A stretch of DNA of 64,000 bases from Paguma larvata. Taxonomy: Eukaryota; Chordata; Mammalia; Carnivora; Viverridae. A program made the translations under genes and the position numbers. This document shows, piece after piece, positions 11,380 through 22,050 of the stretch; the first letter of the stretch is position 1; every line of letters begins with the position of its first letter. Location of the stretch: NCBI GenBank assembly GCA_030068075.1, contig CM057832.1:76259002-76323001 (forward strand), read 5' to 3'. A model generated the notes under the pieces. It searched no databases. It worked only from the letters and a program-made list of their open reading frames with translations, and had not been told where the DNA came from.

Positions 11380-11530
11380 ACATCTTATGAGCCTTGGTCT
11401 CATCACTTTTTTATGAGGAAACTCATTTTAGGATTATTGTGAAAAAACAAGCTAATAATAAATGTAACACACTTAGCATTGTACCTAACATATAATAAGT
11501 TTTCAGAAAAGTTATTTAAAGTTAGTATAG
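11380..11530 (+). repeat. MIR 3' fragment
   Basis: The order is 'gaggaaactcattttaggattattgtgaa', then 'aatgtaacacacttagcattgtacc', then 'acatataataagttttcag'. This matches the 3' third of MIR. Confidence 0.65.
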
Positions 11531-11814
11531 GTAGCAGGCACTCAAGAAACAATTCTTTTCACAACTCATTACCTAATCCCAAAATTTTAGCTCCTCTCTT
11601 TTACGTATTATATTTTATATTAAGTATATGAGTATCCTCTAAACTTACCAGTGATCAGTCCATAAGATGGGACTTTATTTTTCGCTGTGATCATATTATT
11701 TGTGATCATATGATCAGATCAGATCAGATCTGGAGGACACGAAAAGTCTACTAATTAAGTCAGGAACGAACCATGAAATGAAGAAGGATCGATGACATTA
11801 AAGAAATAGATGTT

Positions 11815-12018
11815 GGGGTGCCTGGATGGCTCTCAGTTAAGCGTTTGTCTCTTGATTTGGGGTCAGGTGATCTCACGGTTGTGGGATCGAGCCTCGTGTG
11901 GTGTTGGTTTCTGCACTGAGTGTAGAGCCTGCTCGGGACTCAATCTCTCTCTGTTTTTCTGCCCCTCCCCCTAGCGTTTACTCTCTCACTCTCTCTCAAA
12001 CTAAATATTTTTTTTTAA
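11815..12018 (+). mobile_element. Carnivore tRNA-Lys SINE, variant subfamily
   Basis: Head ggggtgcctggatggctctc with a body like 'tctcttgatttggggtcaggtgatctcacggttgtgggatcgagcc'. This variant differs from the commonest felid form in the region before the B box. A perfect 15-bp duplication, aaagaaatagatgtt, lies at 11800-11814 and 12019-12033. Confidence 0.96.
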
Positions 12019-12196
12019 AAAGAAATAGATGTTTTACTAAAATAAAAAATTGGAAGTTGAAATAACATATTTTTCAGCCATTTCTTAAAAAGCAAGTAGC
12101 TGTTGGCTGTTTTATCTCATGTAGGTATTTTCACATTTGCGGTCCTGTAAATGATACCTCATTTAACAAATGTGAACATTGGTTTCTGATAAAGTT

Positions 12197-12421
12197 GTTT
12201 CTTTTAATTTTTTTTTTTAAATTTTAATTTATTTCTGAAGGAGATGTAGACAGACAGTGAGCAGGGGAGTATCGGAGAGAGAGGGAGACACAGAATCCAA
12301 AGCAGGTTCCAGGCTCTGAGCTGTCAGCACAGAGCCTGATGCAGGACTTGTACTCATGAACTGTGAGATCATGACCTGAGCCAAACTCAGATGCTCAACC
12401 GACTGAACCACCCAGGCGCCC
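12197..12421 (-). mobile_element. Carnivore tRNA-Lys SINE
   Basis: Reverse copy ending actgaaccacccaggcgcc, with tcagcacagagcctgatgca inside. Imperfect flanking duplication ctg[a/g]taaagtt on each side. Confidence 0.95.
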
Positions 12422-12433
12422 CTGGTAAAGTTT

Positions 12434-13449
12434 TTTTTTAAACATACTTTGGATGAGGTGGACCTTGAAGTAGTCACCAAGGAAACTTGTGTGTCTTTTT
12501 GTTTTCAGCATATTAGATGAAAATCTAGAAAATCTATCATTTATAGACACAACCATTTTCTTAAGTACATAATTAAAAATGGCTGCTTTGATTCTGGCTT
12601 AAAAAAAGCAACAACTAAAGAAATAGTCTTCATACCCTATACATCTCTATTTTAAATACTTTTCTACCTCAGGATGCAAAATGAAAGAGGGAACAAACTG
12701 AGATCCCTAATCTTCCACCAATTTTTTAGATTTACAGAAGATATATCTTCCACAATGGAAAGAACCAAACCTTATTAGTCCCATAAGGAAGAAAGGGAGC
12801 AAGCCCTGGAATAGAATGTTTAAGGAAATGCTGCATACAGGTAATAATAGGCTCAAACAGATAGAAAACAGAATAGAGGTAAAGAAAATATAAAAGATGA
12901 CTACACACAGTAGCATTTGATGATGCTATTCAAGTCTTCAGAATGAATTTATCTGATTGAAGGCGTCAGGGCCCGAGGGGAATGCAGATCCTCTGTGTTA
13001 ACTCCAGAGCAGCCGTCAGACCGATGAACAAGAGAAAAACACCAGGCAGTTCTCTTAATATACCTGTTGCCTCAGTTTCCAAGGAATAATTATGCTGTCT
13101 CTGTGTTTCTGGTGAGTATAAGTGACTTCACAGGCATAAAGTACTTATTATTGTCATTGTCATCTTTAGACAAAAGGCTTTTCCTGCTATGCATTTCTTA
13201 GTTTCCAAGTAGTTAATATTTTAGTCAACCTACGATGATTTATTTCTATTTCATTGCAAAATAGTCAGAAAATTTGGCCTTTAAAATATGTTTTAAATTT
13301 TTGCTTTGTAGTACAGGGATATTATTAAATTTTTAAACCACCATATATATATAAAATTATATATATATTAAAATTGTATGTTACCTACTTGAGTAATCAA
13401 TGATTACTATATTATCTCTTAAATATATTTTATTAATCAATGTTTTTAG
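12434..13449. other. Unassigned sequence with AT-rich patch
   Basis: I see no gene or named repeat. An AT-rich patch with TATATATA runs lies at 13340-13370. Confidence 0.45.
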
Positions 13450-15160
13450 TTTTTGTCTATCTTATGTGTATTAATGCTATCATAGTATATTTTAATTCCT
13501 TCTATAATTACTAAGGATGTTATACATATTTTCATGTGCTTATTGGCTGATGATCATCCTCTTTGGGATATTTCTGTTCAAACATTTTCATTGTTTTTAA
13601 ATTACCTATCTTTCTCTTACCAATTCATAATGATCCTATATATTTTTGCATGCAAATACTTAGCTGGTGTATAGATGTAGCCTTTCATGGTTTTAATCTT
13701 GTCATTTGGTCAGCAGGATTTTTTTTTTCCTTTGAATTAATAGAGTACAACTTATCAATCTTTTCTCTTATGCTTAATGTTTTTAGTGTCTTGTTTAGCT
13801 AATCTCTGCTACCCCCTCCCAGATCATAAAGATAGTCCCTTATTTTATCTTCTAGATAATTTGTGATGCTATCTTTCTTATTTAGTCCACATCAATCTGG
13901 AATTGGCTTTGTGCCATTTTGTTCCCTGTGGATATCCAACTAACCTAACACTACTTCTTCAAAGTCTGCCCTTTTGTTTTCTCTGATGATTGCAGTGGCC
14001 TTTGCAATAAATCAGGTCCCATTATATCCTTCTTTCTCTTTCCCCCTCACTCTTGCTCTAACTTCGTCCTGGGCTATGACTGGTCCTTATCATATCCAAA
14101 CAAATATAATCTCTGGCCTATAAATACACACACACTCTTGCTAGTGTTTAAACTGGGACTGCATAAACTGTAGAAGTCAAATTGGGGAAAATTGAAACTT
14201 TACACTACTGATTTTTTCAAACCTATGAATGTCTTACATTAACATATTTAGCTTATTAACATATTTAACATTCCATTTTTTAGATCATAAATTCCCCTTA
14301 GTAATATTTTATAGTTTTCTGTGTGGAGACGGTGTAAAGTCTTTTGATAGGTTAATTCCTAATTTTGAGGTTATGACAATGTTTTTAACCTTTGTTAGCA
14401 GTTCACAAATTTCCAACTGAATTTTCTTAATTTTTTTTTGAGAGAGACAGCAAGCACACAGGCAGGGAAGGAGTAGAGGGAGAGGAAGGAAGAATCTTAA
14501 GCAGGCTCCACATCCAGCACAGAGCCCAACACAGGGCTTGATCTCACGACCATGAGATCATGACCTGATTCAAAATCAAGAGTTAGATGACTAAGCCACC
14601 CAGGCTCCCTTTCTTAATTTTTAACTTATATCCCATGACCTTGATTACTTAGCTTATTGATTCTAGTATTTTGTACATTATTTTAGATTATCTTTCTACA
14701 CAACTTTTACTTATTTTGTCCAGTTGTTATAGCTTTAATATTTCTTCCAGGACTTGTTACACTAGCTAGGATCTCCACCTCTAGAATTGTAGATTAGATG
14801 TTCAATTTCACAAAATTTTATTTCTGCATAGGTGACTTTATTATGTTTCTCCTGTAAGCAGTATATAATTATATGTGTATGTATATTTATGCAATCTAAT
14901 ACATTTAATCTTTTTTTACATTTAATCTTTTAATTAGAATATTTAACACACTTATAGTTTATGAAATTACTGAGCCATTAAATTTATATCTATCATCTTA
15001 TAATTTTTTCTATTTCACTACTTTTTATATCCCTTGGTAAAAAATTTTTTTTCTATTATATCTTCATAATGCTGATAAAGAATATTATCAGACTAGTCCA
15101 TACTTTTATTATGGTCACTTAAAGTATATTTGAATTTGAAAAATAAATTAAACACATTTT
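13450..15160 (-). mobile_element. Old L1M ORF2 region, split by a SINE
   Basis: The plus strand is the complement of L1 ORF2: 'taattctttgaattaatagagtacaacttatcaatc'-like text at 13735-13760, 'gtgtcttgtttagctaatctctgctacc' at 13790, 'ccacatcaatctggaattgg' at 13886, then 'ttggggaaaattgaaactt' at 14182, and 'ttgttacactagctaggatctccac' at 14755. Order agrees with moving from the C-terminal to the RT region. Strong decay; no open frame. The SINE at 14436-14609 interrupts it. Confidence 0.65.
14436..14609 (-). mobile_element. Carnivore tRNA-Lys SINE
   Basis: Reverse copy with ttttttttgagagagacagc, atctcacgaccatgagatca and 'gactaagccacccaggctccc'. A perfect 13-bp duplication tttcttaattttt lies at 14423-14435 and 14610-14622. 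Confidence 0.94.
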
Positions 15161-15524
15161 TAAACATACAAAGGATAACAATTTAATGCTTATAGGTCCT
15201 TATAAGGACCTATTTTAAAACACTAGAGGATATATTTTAACAAAAAAACAAATTCAGAAGGAAGGAGCAGGATGAAAGTAACCTTGATCAGTGCAGAAAC
15301 AGATATTAAATACTGAAAAAACTGTGAACTGTTTTAAAAAAAAAATTTGATAAAACTTTAGATAGCAATAGCCTTCATGGAGATTTAGGGCGGTAGAGGT
15401 GGTGGAATTGTTCAGTAGGCACTGACCTTGTACTGGAAGGAAGGAAGACTGAGAGTCTAAACAAATAAAATGTGTTTTTATTAGTAAAAAAAAAATTATA
15501 ATACATACAAAACCATAACCCAGT
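15161..15524. other. Unassigned sequence
   Basis: Nothing recognised. A 93-codon minus-strand frame (15254-15535) has no motif and includes poly-Phe/Ile from A runs. Confidence 0.4.
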
Positions 15525-15905
15525 CTTAACCCCACGACCTCAGAGTGTGACCTTATTTGGAAATAGGGTCATCGCAGATGTAACTAGCTAAGACAAGGTC
15601 ATCTTTGAGTAAGGTAGGCCCCTAATTCAATATGATGTATGTCCTTCTAAAAAGGGAAACTGGATACACAGAGGTTCACTAAGGGAGAGAATGCCATGGA
15701 AGATTGGAGCTATGCTGCCCAAAGCAAGGGAAAGACTAGAGACTAGGAGAGAGGCCTGGTGTGGATCTTTCCCTAGTACCTTCAAAAGGAGTATGGCCCT
15801 GCCAGCTCCTTGAGTTCAAACTTCCAGCCTCCAGAACTGTGAATCAAGAGTTTTCTGTTAAGTTACTTGGTTAGTGGTATCTTCTTAGAGCAGCCCCAAA
15901 AAACT
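15525..15905 (+). mobile_element. ERVL-MaLR (MLT1-like) LTR, sense
   Basis: Sense order is clear: gtgaccttatttggaaatag, ggcccctaattcaatatgat, 'gagaatgccatggaagattggag', 'gactaggagagaggcctgg', 'tggccctgccagctccttgag', cagcctccagaactgtga and finally agcagcccc. This is the only forward MaLR LTR in the window. Confidence 0.8.
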
Positions 15906-16559
15906 ACTGAAAACCTTGATAGAGGAAAAGAGACCAATATTAACATGAGGACAATTGAAAAAATACATATATCAGACTCTTTAAAACATTGAAGAATAAG
16001 CAACACACATTTGTGAACCCTGAGATAAGGAAAACAAACAAACAAACTGAGCCTCAGGATTAACTGCCTTTCACCTGGAGAATTTCTGGACCATGGGAGG
16101 AGATTCTGAGAAGAAGATGAAAGTCTTACTGGTTTGAGGAAATGGAGATCCAAGTTCAAGAAGGACGAAGTGATGAAAGGTTATGTGTTCCAGAAAGAAG
16201 GAAGTCATGTAGAAGACCAGCTCCAGATATACGCGCTGGAGTCCTCTTGAGTCCTTGCTAGATACTAAGCAGTGTGTGTGTAAGATAAAACTGCACAGGG
16301 TCTAACAAAGAGTAACTGGAACCAAACCATATGTTTCCCCAAAACTCACGCAGGGCTAGACATCATTTGAGTTACAACCAGCTAGAGTGAAGAGTTCTCT
16401 TCGATAAGTCAGGATATTCAGTAGAGACCTAATAAGTATCATGTGTTAGTAGTGGGGCTAAATTATCACTAAAATGAAGATTACTCTCCACATCCCCTAA
16501 ACAAGTTTAAAAACAATTCTAGAAAAAGTCAAAATTATCTACTAATATCTCACTGCCTA
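15906..16559. other. Unassigned sequence, possibly 5' L1M
   Basis: No clear match. Because the next segment is the endonuclease part of L1M ORF2 in the same sense, this could be upstream ORF1 or 5' L1M sequence too decayed to read. A minus-strand 98-codon frame (15863-16159) is not recognisable. Confidence 0.3.
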
Positions 16560-17470
16560 TCCATAGTCAATAATATAAATATAATAGCATCCTATACATT
16601 ATTCAGTTAATCTAACAGATAGCAGTTAAGAAGGAACACATGGGAAAAAATCGAATACAACTAGTAAGATAGTAGGCGTAAACTCAAATATTTTAATAAT
16701 TACATTGAAAATAAACTATTAATATTCTATTTACAGATCTTACAGAAAAGATCTAAATATATCAATGAGAAATAAACTTTAAATATTTTGGTAAAAGTAA
16801 ACATATGAAAAAGGTTATATCATACACACGCTAATCATAAAAGGCTGAATTTAATATGCATTGACAGCAGGCAATATAAAAATAATAAGTGTAATTAACA
16901 GACAGAAAAAAGACAATTCATAATAACAAAAGGATCAATTTATAAAGAAGACATGACAATCAGAAAGGCGTCTGCATCTGATTAGAAGCTTCAAAATACT
17001 TGAAACAAAAACATGCTGAAAAAAGAAAAACACAAATCCCCAATTAAATTTGGAGAATTCAACACTCATCTGTTAATAATTAATAGAACAAACAGAAAAA
17101 CTGGAAGTAAATAGACCTAAAAATCCATTCAACCTACTTGACCTATTTGGCACTCATTGAACACAATGCCCAACAACAGCCGAATACACAAGTGCACAGG
17201 AAATAGTCATTGAGATAAACCACGTTCAGGCCCACAAACGAGTCTCAACACATTTTTTTAAAAATGGCTCATATCGAGCATTTTCCTTGACTGAAACAGA
17301 ATTAAACTAGGAATCAGTTAACAGGAAAATATGTGGAAAATAGTTTTTGAAATGTAAACAACATAATTTTAAATAAACCATGAGTCATAAAGGAAATTAG
17401 AGGGAAAATTAGAAAATACTTGAATGGAATAAAGTGGAAGGTATGACTTCAAAATGTATAGCTTGGGAAG
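16560..17470 (+). mobile_element. Old L1M ORF2, endonuclease region, sense
   Basis: The text follows L1 ORF2 in the sense direction: 'aattcataataacaaaaggatcaatt' then 'aagaagacatgacaatc', 'gagaattcaacactcatctgttaataatt', 'cttgacctatttggca', 'cacccaacaacagcmgaata'-like text at 17170, and 'gaattaaactaggaatcagttaacag'. In L1 this part encodes the apurinic endonuclease domain. Stops in all frames. Confidence 0.75.
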
Positions 17471-17594
17471 GATGACGTCATGGAAATGGTAGAACACCAT
17501 CCTCTAAGAAGCATTTCCCCACTGAAGCAACCATTAAAATGGCAAAAAATTAAAAGGGCATCTTTTTTGGAACTCTGAAATCTAATAAAAACTT

Positions 17595-18108
17595 ACAGCA
17601 ACAAGTTGTAGGATTCAGAAATCAACATACAAAAATCAGTTGTGTTTCTATGCACTAACGGTGAAATATCTGAAAAAAGAAATAGAAAAACAGTCCCATT
17701 TACAATAGCATTAAAAAGCATAAAGCATTGATGAGTACACTTAACTAATAAGGCAGAAGACTTGTATGCTAAAAACTGTAAAACATTGATGAAAGAAATG
17801 AAAGAAGACATAAACAAATAGAAGGATATATTATGTTCACAGATTAGAAGGCTTAATATTATTGCAATACCGAAAATGATCTGCGGGTTCAATGTAATCC
17901 CTACCAACACCCCCATTGCATTTTTTACAGAAATAGGAAAAAAATTCTATTCTTTTTGGGGGGGGACCAAAAAAATCATAAAAGGCCAAATCAATCCTGA
18001 TTGAGCAGGAGGCATCACAGTGTCTGAATTCAAAATATATTACAAGACTATAGTATATGAAATATTATACTACTGCCATAAAGACACAGTTATTCAATAT
18101 CGGTTCTG
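17595..18108 (+). mobile_element. Old L1 ORF2 fragment downstream of RT, sense
   Basis: The sense text reads 'aaatcaacatacaaaaatcagttgtgtttctatgcactaac' then 'cagtcccatttacaatagcat', 'ttcaatgtaatccctacc' and 'ggaggcatcacagtgtctga'. This lies downstream of the RT core in ORF2, so it is out of order with the sequence that follows and is probably a separate or rearranged copy. Stops and a G run (17958-17965) break the frame. Confidence 0.75.
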
Positions 18109-18214
18109 ATCTTATTTATTTTCCAATTTTATTTCTTCTTCTGATTTTACTTATTTTAGTCTTCTCTATTTTTTCTCAGTCTAGCTAAACATTCCTCAAT
18201 TTTATCTCAGTAGA
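18109..18214 (-). mobile_element. Inverted L1 ORF2 segment at a 5' inversion
   Basis: The plus strand reads as antisense L1 ORF2 (ttagtcttctctattttttc, tctagctaaacattcctc), then flips at about 18215 into the same part of ORF2 in sense. The two arms form an imperfect inverted repeat. This fits the 5' inversion seen after twin priming. Confidence 0.6.
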
Positions 18215-18720
18215 GAAAATCAACAAAACCAAAAGTTATATCTTTTAAAAGATCAACAAAATTCACAAACTTTTATCTACCTTGACCAAGAAAAAAAAAA
18301 AAAAGAGAAGGCTTAAATTGCTAAAATCAGAAATGAAAGTGATGACATTAATATAGACCTTACAGAAATAAAAGGTGTATAGGAGAATACTATGAACAGT
18401 TGTACACCAACAAATTCAATGACATAGATGAAATGAATAGTTTTCTAGAAACACACAAATTACCTTAACTGACGCGGGATGAAATAGAAAATCTGAACAG
18501 AAATATAACAAGTAAAGAGATGAATCAGCAATTAAAAAACGTCTCCAAACAGAGGAAAAATGAGGACCAAATTCATTGGTGAAGGGGAAGATTCAGTTAT
18601 ATTAAGATGTCCATTTTATTCACAATTTGTCTATACATTAAATAAATTTTAATTAAAATTCCAACAGGTTTTTTTTTTCTTGGAAAGTCATGACCTGGTT
18701 CTAAAATTTATATGGAAATT
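18215..18720 (+). mobile_element. Host L1M, first part (outermost layer of the nest)
   Basis: Sense L1 ORF2: 'atcaacaaaaccaaaagtt', 'ctatgaacagttgtacaccaacaaattc', 'gaaatagaaaatctgaacag', then a deletion and 'ctaaaatttatatggaaatt'. The next ORF2 block, 'caaacaattttgaaaaagga', is found only at 24868, so about 6.1 kb was inserted here. The sequence atttatatggaaatt at 18706-18720 matches attaatatggaagtt at 24853-24867 in 13 of 15 bases. Confidence 0.8.
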
Positions 18721-19551
18721 ATTTGCTTCCAGTTTTATTGAGATATAGTTAATATATAACATTGTGTAAGTTTAAAGTGTACTACCTGTCGATTTGACAC
18801 AGAAAGTTTGCAAAATGATTACTACGATAGACCTCCTTCAAATCACATAATTCAGGTTTCTTCTATTTTAGTGAGAACATTTGATCTCTTCTCAATTTCA
18901 AGTATATAACACAGAATTATTAATTATCATCACCATGCTGTACATTAGGTCCCCAGAGCTGATTTGGCTTATAACTGAAGTTCATAGTCTTCCATAAACA
19001 TCTCCATTTCCTTCATGTCCAGCCCCTGCTAACCACATTCCACTCTGTTTCTATGAACTCAGTTTTTTTGGTAGATTCCACATACAAACGTTTGTCTTTC
19101 TCTGACTTACATCACTCAGCATAATATCCTCAAGGTCCATCCATGTTGCAAATGGCAGGATTTCTTTATTTTTTAAGGCTTAATAATATGGATTATATTA
19201 ATATTGATAATAATGTAACCATTTATACAATATATATTATCACATATATTGATATATCATCTTTCATACTTCTATTTTATCCATTCTTCCAGTGCTGAAC
19301 ACTTAACGGTCTGTACATATCTTGGCCTTTGTGAACACGGGAGTACAGGTGAACTTTTCAAGATCCTGATTTCACTTTCACTGGGTATACATCCAGAAGT
19401 GGGATTGCAGGATCATATGGCAGTTCTATTTTAATTTCTTAAGGAAACTCCATACTGTTTTTTGTTTGTTTGTTTTTGGCTGGACCAGTTTATATTCCCA
19501 CCAAGAGTGTACAGGTTTTTCTTTACATTATCACCAACACTTCCAATATAT
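18721..19551 (-). mobile_element. Antisense L1, second layer of the nest, 3' part
   Basis: It starts with the complement of an L1 3' UTR (ttccagttttattgagatat, then 'caccatgctgtacattaggt') and runs into the ORF2 C-terminal complement ('gggtatacatccagaagtggg', ttcccaccaagagtgtacag). It breaks at about 19551 after 'tatcaccaacacttcc' and resumes at 23466 with 'gtctttttatgatagcc'. Confidence 0.85.
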
Positions 19552-19979
19552 TCTTTTTTTTTTTTCTTTTTTATTCTCAAGTTAGTTAACGTACAGTGTG
19601 GTCTTGGCTTCAGGAGTAGAACCCAGTGATTCACCTCTTAACATAGAACTGCCAGTGCTCATCCCAAGGGCCCTTCTTAATGCCCATCACCCATTTAACC
19701 CACCTCCCCACCCCTACCCCCAACCTTCAGTTTCTTCTCTGTATTTAAGAGTCTCTTATGGTTTGCCTCCCTCTCTGTTTTTATCTTATTTTTCCTTCTC
19801 GCCCCCTGTGTCCATCTGTTAAGTTTCTCAAACCACATATGAGTGAAACCATATGATATCTTTTTCTGACTGACTTCTTTCACTTAGCATAATACCCTCC
19901 AGTTCCCTCCACATTGTTGCAAATGGCAAGATTTCATTCTTTTTCATAACTGGGTAGTATCCACATCTTTTTTTTTTAA
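19552..19979 (-). mobile_element. Antisense carnivore L1, third layer, 3' UTR part
   Basis: After a T run, the complement of the carnivore L1 3' end appears: caagttagttaacgtacagt, 'agtgctcatcccaagggccc', aagagtctcttatggtttgc, 'accacatatgagtgaaacc', 'cttagcataataccctcc'. It breaks at ccacatctt (19971-19979), where the fourth layer is inserted; the rest lies at 22051-23465. Confidence 0.9.
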
Positions 19980-22050
19980 ATAATTTTTTGTCAAATTTGT
20001 TTCATACAGCACCCAGTGCTCATCCCAACAAGTGCCCTCCTCAATGCCCGTCGCCCACTCTCCCCTCTCCCGCACCCCCCCATCAACCCTCAGTTTGTTT
20101 TTATTATTTAAGAGTCTCTTATGTTTTTCCTCCCTCCCACTCTGTGAGTTTTTTTCCCCTCTTCCCCTCCCCCATGGTCTTCTGCTAAGTCTCTCAAAAT
20201 CTACCTATGCGTGAAACATGTGGTATCTGTCTTTTTCTGACTGACTTATTTCACTTAGCATAAAACCCTCCAATTCCATCCATCTGGCTACACATGGCCA
20301 GATTTAATTCTTTCTCATTGCCACGTAGTAGTCCATTGTATATATATACCACATCTTCTTTATCCATTCGTCAGTTGATGGACACTTAGTCTCTTTCCAT
20401 GATTTGGCTATTGTCGAAAGTGCTGCTATAAACATCGGGGTCTATGTGCCCCTATGCATCAGCACTCCTATATCTCTTGGGTAAATTCCTAGCAGTGCTA
20501 TTTCTGGGTCATAGGGTAGTTCTATTTCCATTTTTATTTTTGAGGAAACTCCACATCATTTTCCAGAGCAGCTGCACCAGTTTGCATTCCCACCAACAGT
20601 GTAAGAGGGTGCCTGTTTTTCCATATCCTCGCCAGCATCTATAGTTTCTTGATGTGTTCATTTTAGCCACTCTGACCAGTGTGAGGTGGTATCTCAGTGT
20701 GGTTTTGATTTGTATTTCCCTGATGATGAGTGACGTTGAGCATCGTTTCATGTGTCTATTGGCCATCTGAATGTCTTCTTTGGAGAAGTGTCTATTCATA
20801 TCATCTGCCCATTTCTTCACTGGATTATTTGTTTTTTGGGTGTGGAGTTTGTTGAGTTATTTATAGATTTTGGATACTGGCCCTTTATCTGATATGTCGT
20901 TTGCAACTATCTTTTCCCATTCCCTCGGTTGCCTATTAGTTTTGTTTACTGTTTCCTTTGCGGTGCAGAAGCTTTTTATCTTGATGAGGTCCCAATAGTT
21001 TGTTTCTCTTTGTTTTTTTCTGCTTTCTCCTCTAGGGTTTTGATGGTTTCCTGTCTCACATTCGGGTCCTTCATCTATTTTGAGTTTATTATTGTGAATG
21101 GCATAAGAAAGTGGTCTAGTTTCATTCTTTTGCATGTTGCTGTCCAGTTCTCCCAGCACCATTTGTTAAAGAGGCTGTCTTTTTTCCATTGGATACTCTT
21201 TCTTGCTTTGTCAAAGATTAGTAGACCATGCATTTGTGGGTCCATTTCTGGATTCTCTATTTTATTCCATTGTTCTATATGTCTGTTTTTGTGTCAATAC
21301 CATACTGTAATGATGATTACAGCTTTGTAGTGGAGGCTAAAGTCTGGGATTGTGATGCCTCCCATTTTGGTTTTCTTCTTCAATATTACTTTGGCTATTC
21401 GGGGTCTTTTGTGGTTCCATACAAATTTTAGGATTGTTTGCTCTAGCTTTGGGAAGAATGCTGGTGCAATTTTGATTTGAATTACATTGAATGTGTAGAT
21501 TGCTTTAGGCAGTATTGACATTTTAACAATATTTATTCTTCCAATCTATGAGTATGGGATGTTTTTCCATTTCTTTGTGTCTTCAAGTTCCTTCATAAGT
21601 CTTTTATAGTTTTAAGCATAGAGATCTTTTACATCTTTGGTTAGGTTTATTCCTAGGTATTTGATGATTTTTGGTGCAATTGTGAATGGGATTCACTTCT
21701 TTATTTCTCCTTCTATTGCTTCATTGTTGGTGTAAAGGAAAGCAACCGATTTCTGTACGTTGATTTTGTATCCTGCAACTTTGCCAAATTCATGGATCAG
21801 TTCTAGTAGGCTTTCGGTGGATTCTTTTGGGTTTTCCATGTAAAGTATCATGTCGTCTGCAAAAAGTGAAAGTTTGACTTCATCCTTGCCTATCCTGATG
21901 CCTTTTATTTTGCTTTCTTGTCTGATTGCTGATGCTAGGACCTCCAACACTGTGTTAAATAGCAGTGGTGAGAGTGGACATCCCTGTCGTGCTCCTGATC
22001 TCAGGGGAAGAGCTCTCAGTTTTTCCCCATTGAGGATGATGTTAGCTGTA
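19980..22050 (-). mobile_element. Antisense carnivore L1, innermost layer, 5'-truncated
   Basis: This is the best preserved L1 here. It runs from a T-rich tail through the 3' UTR complement into ORF2 and stops abruptly inside the reverse transcriptase region. A 9-bp duplication ccacatctt lies at 19971-19979 and 22051-22059. Minus-strand frames carry ORF2 hallmarks. The C-terminal Cys-rich segment contains [14 protein letters not shown], a second segment carries VSKIYK near DISDKG, and the RT piece carries [16 protein letters not shown]. Frames are broken by stops, so the element is inactive. Confidence 0.95.
20195..22050 (-). pseudogene. L1 ORF2 pseudogene (RT core to C-terminus)
   Basis: ORF2 encodes the endonuclease and reverse transcriptase that copies L1 RNA at its genomic target. 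Only the part from within the RT core to the C-terminus survives. Minus-strand open pieces lie at 21693-22073 (RT, with the FADD catalytic motif and the upstream [14 protein letters not shown] motif), 21294-21521, 20857-21162 and 20509-20820 (C-terminal Cys motif HCWWECK). Breaks between them are stops or frameshifts. The endonuclease domain and start are missing by 5' truncation. The lower limit near 20195 is where the ORF2 stop is expected and is approximate. Confidence 0.9.
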
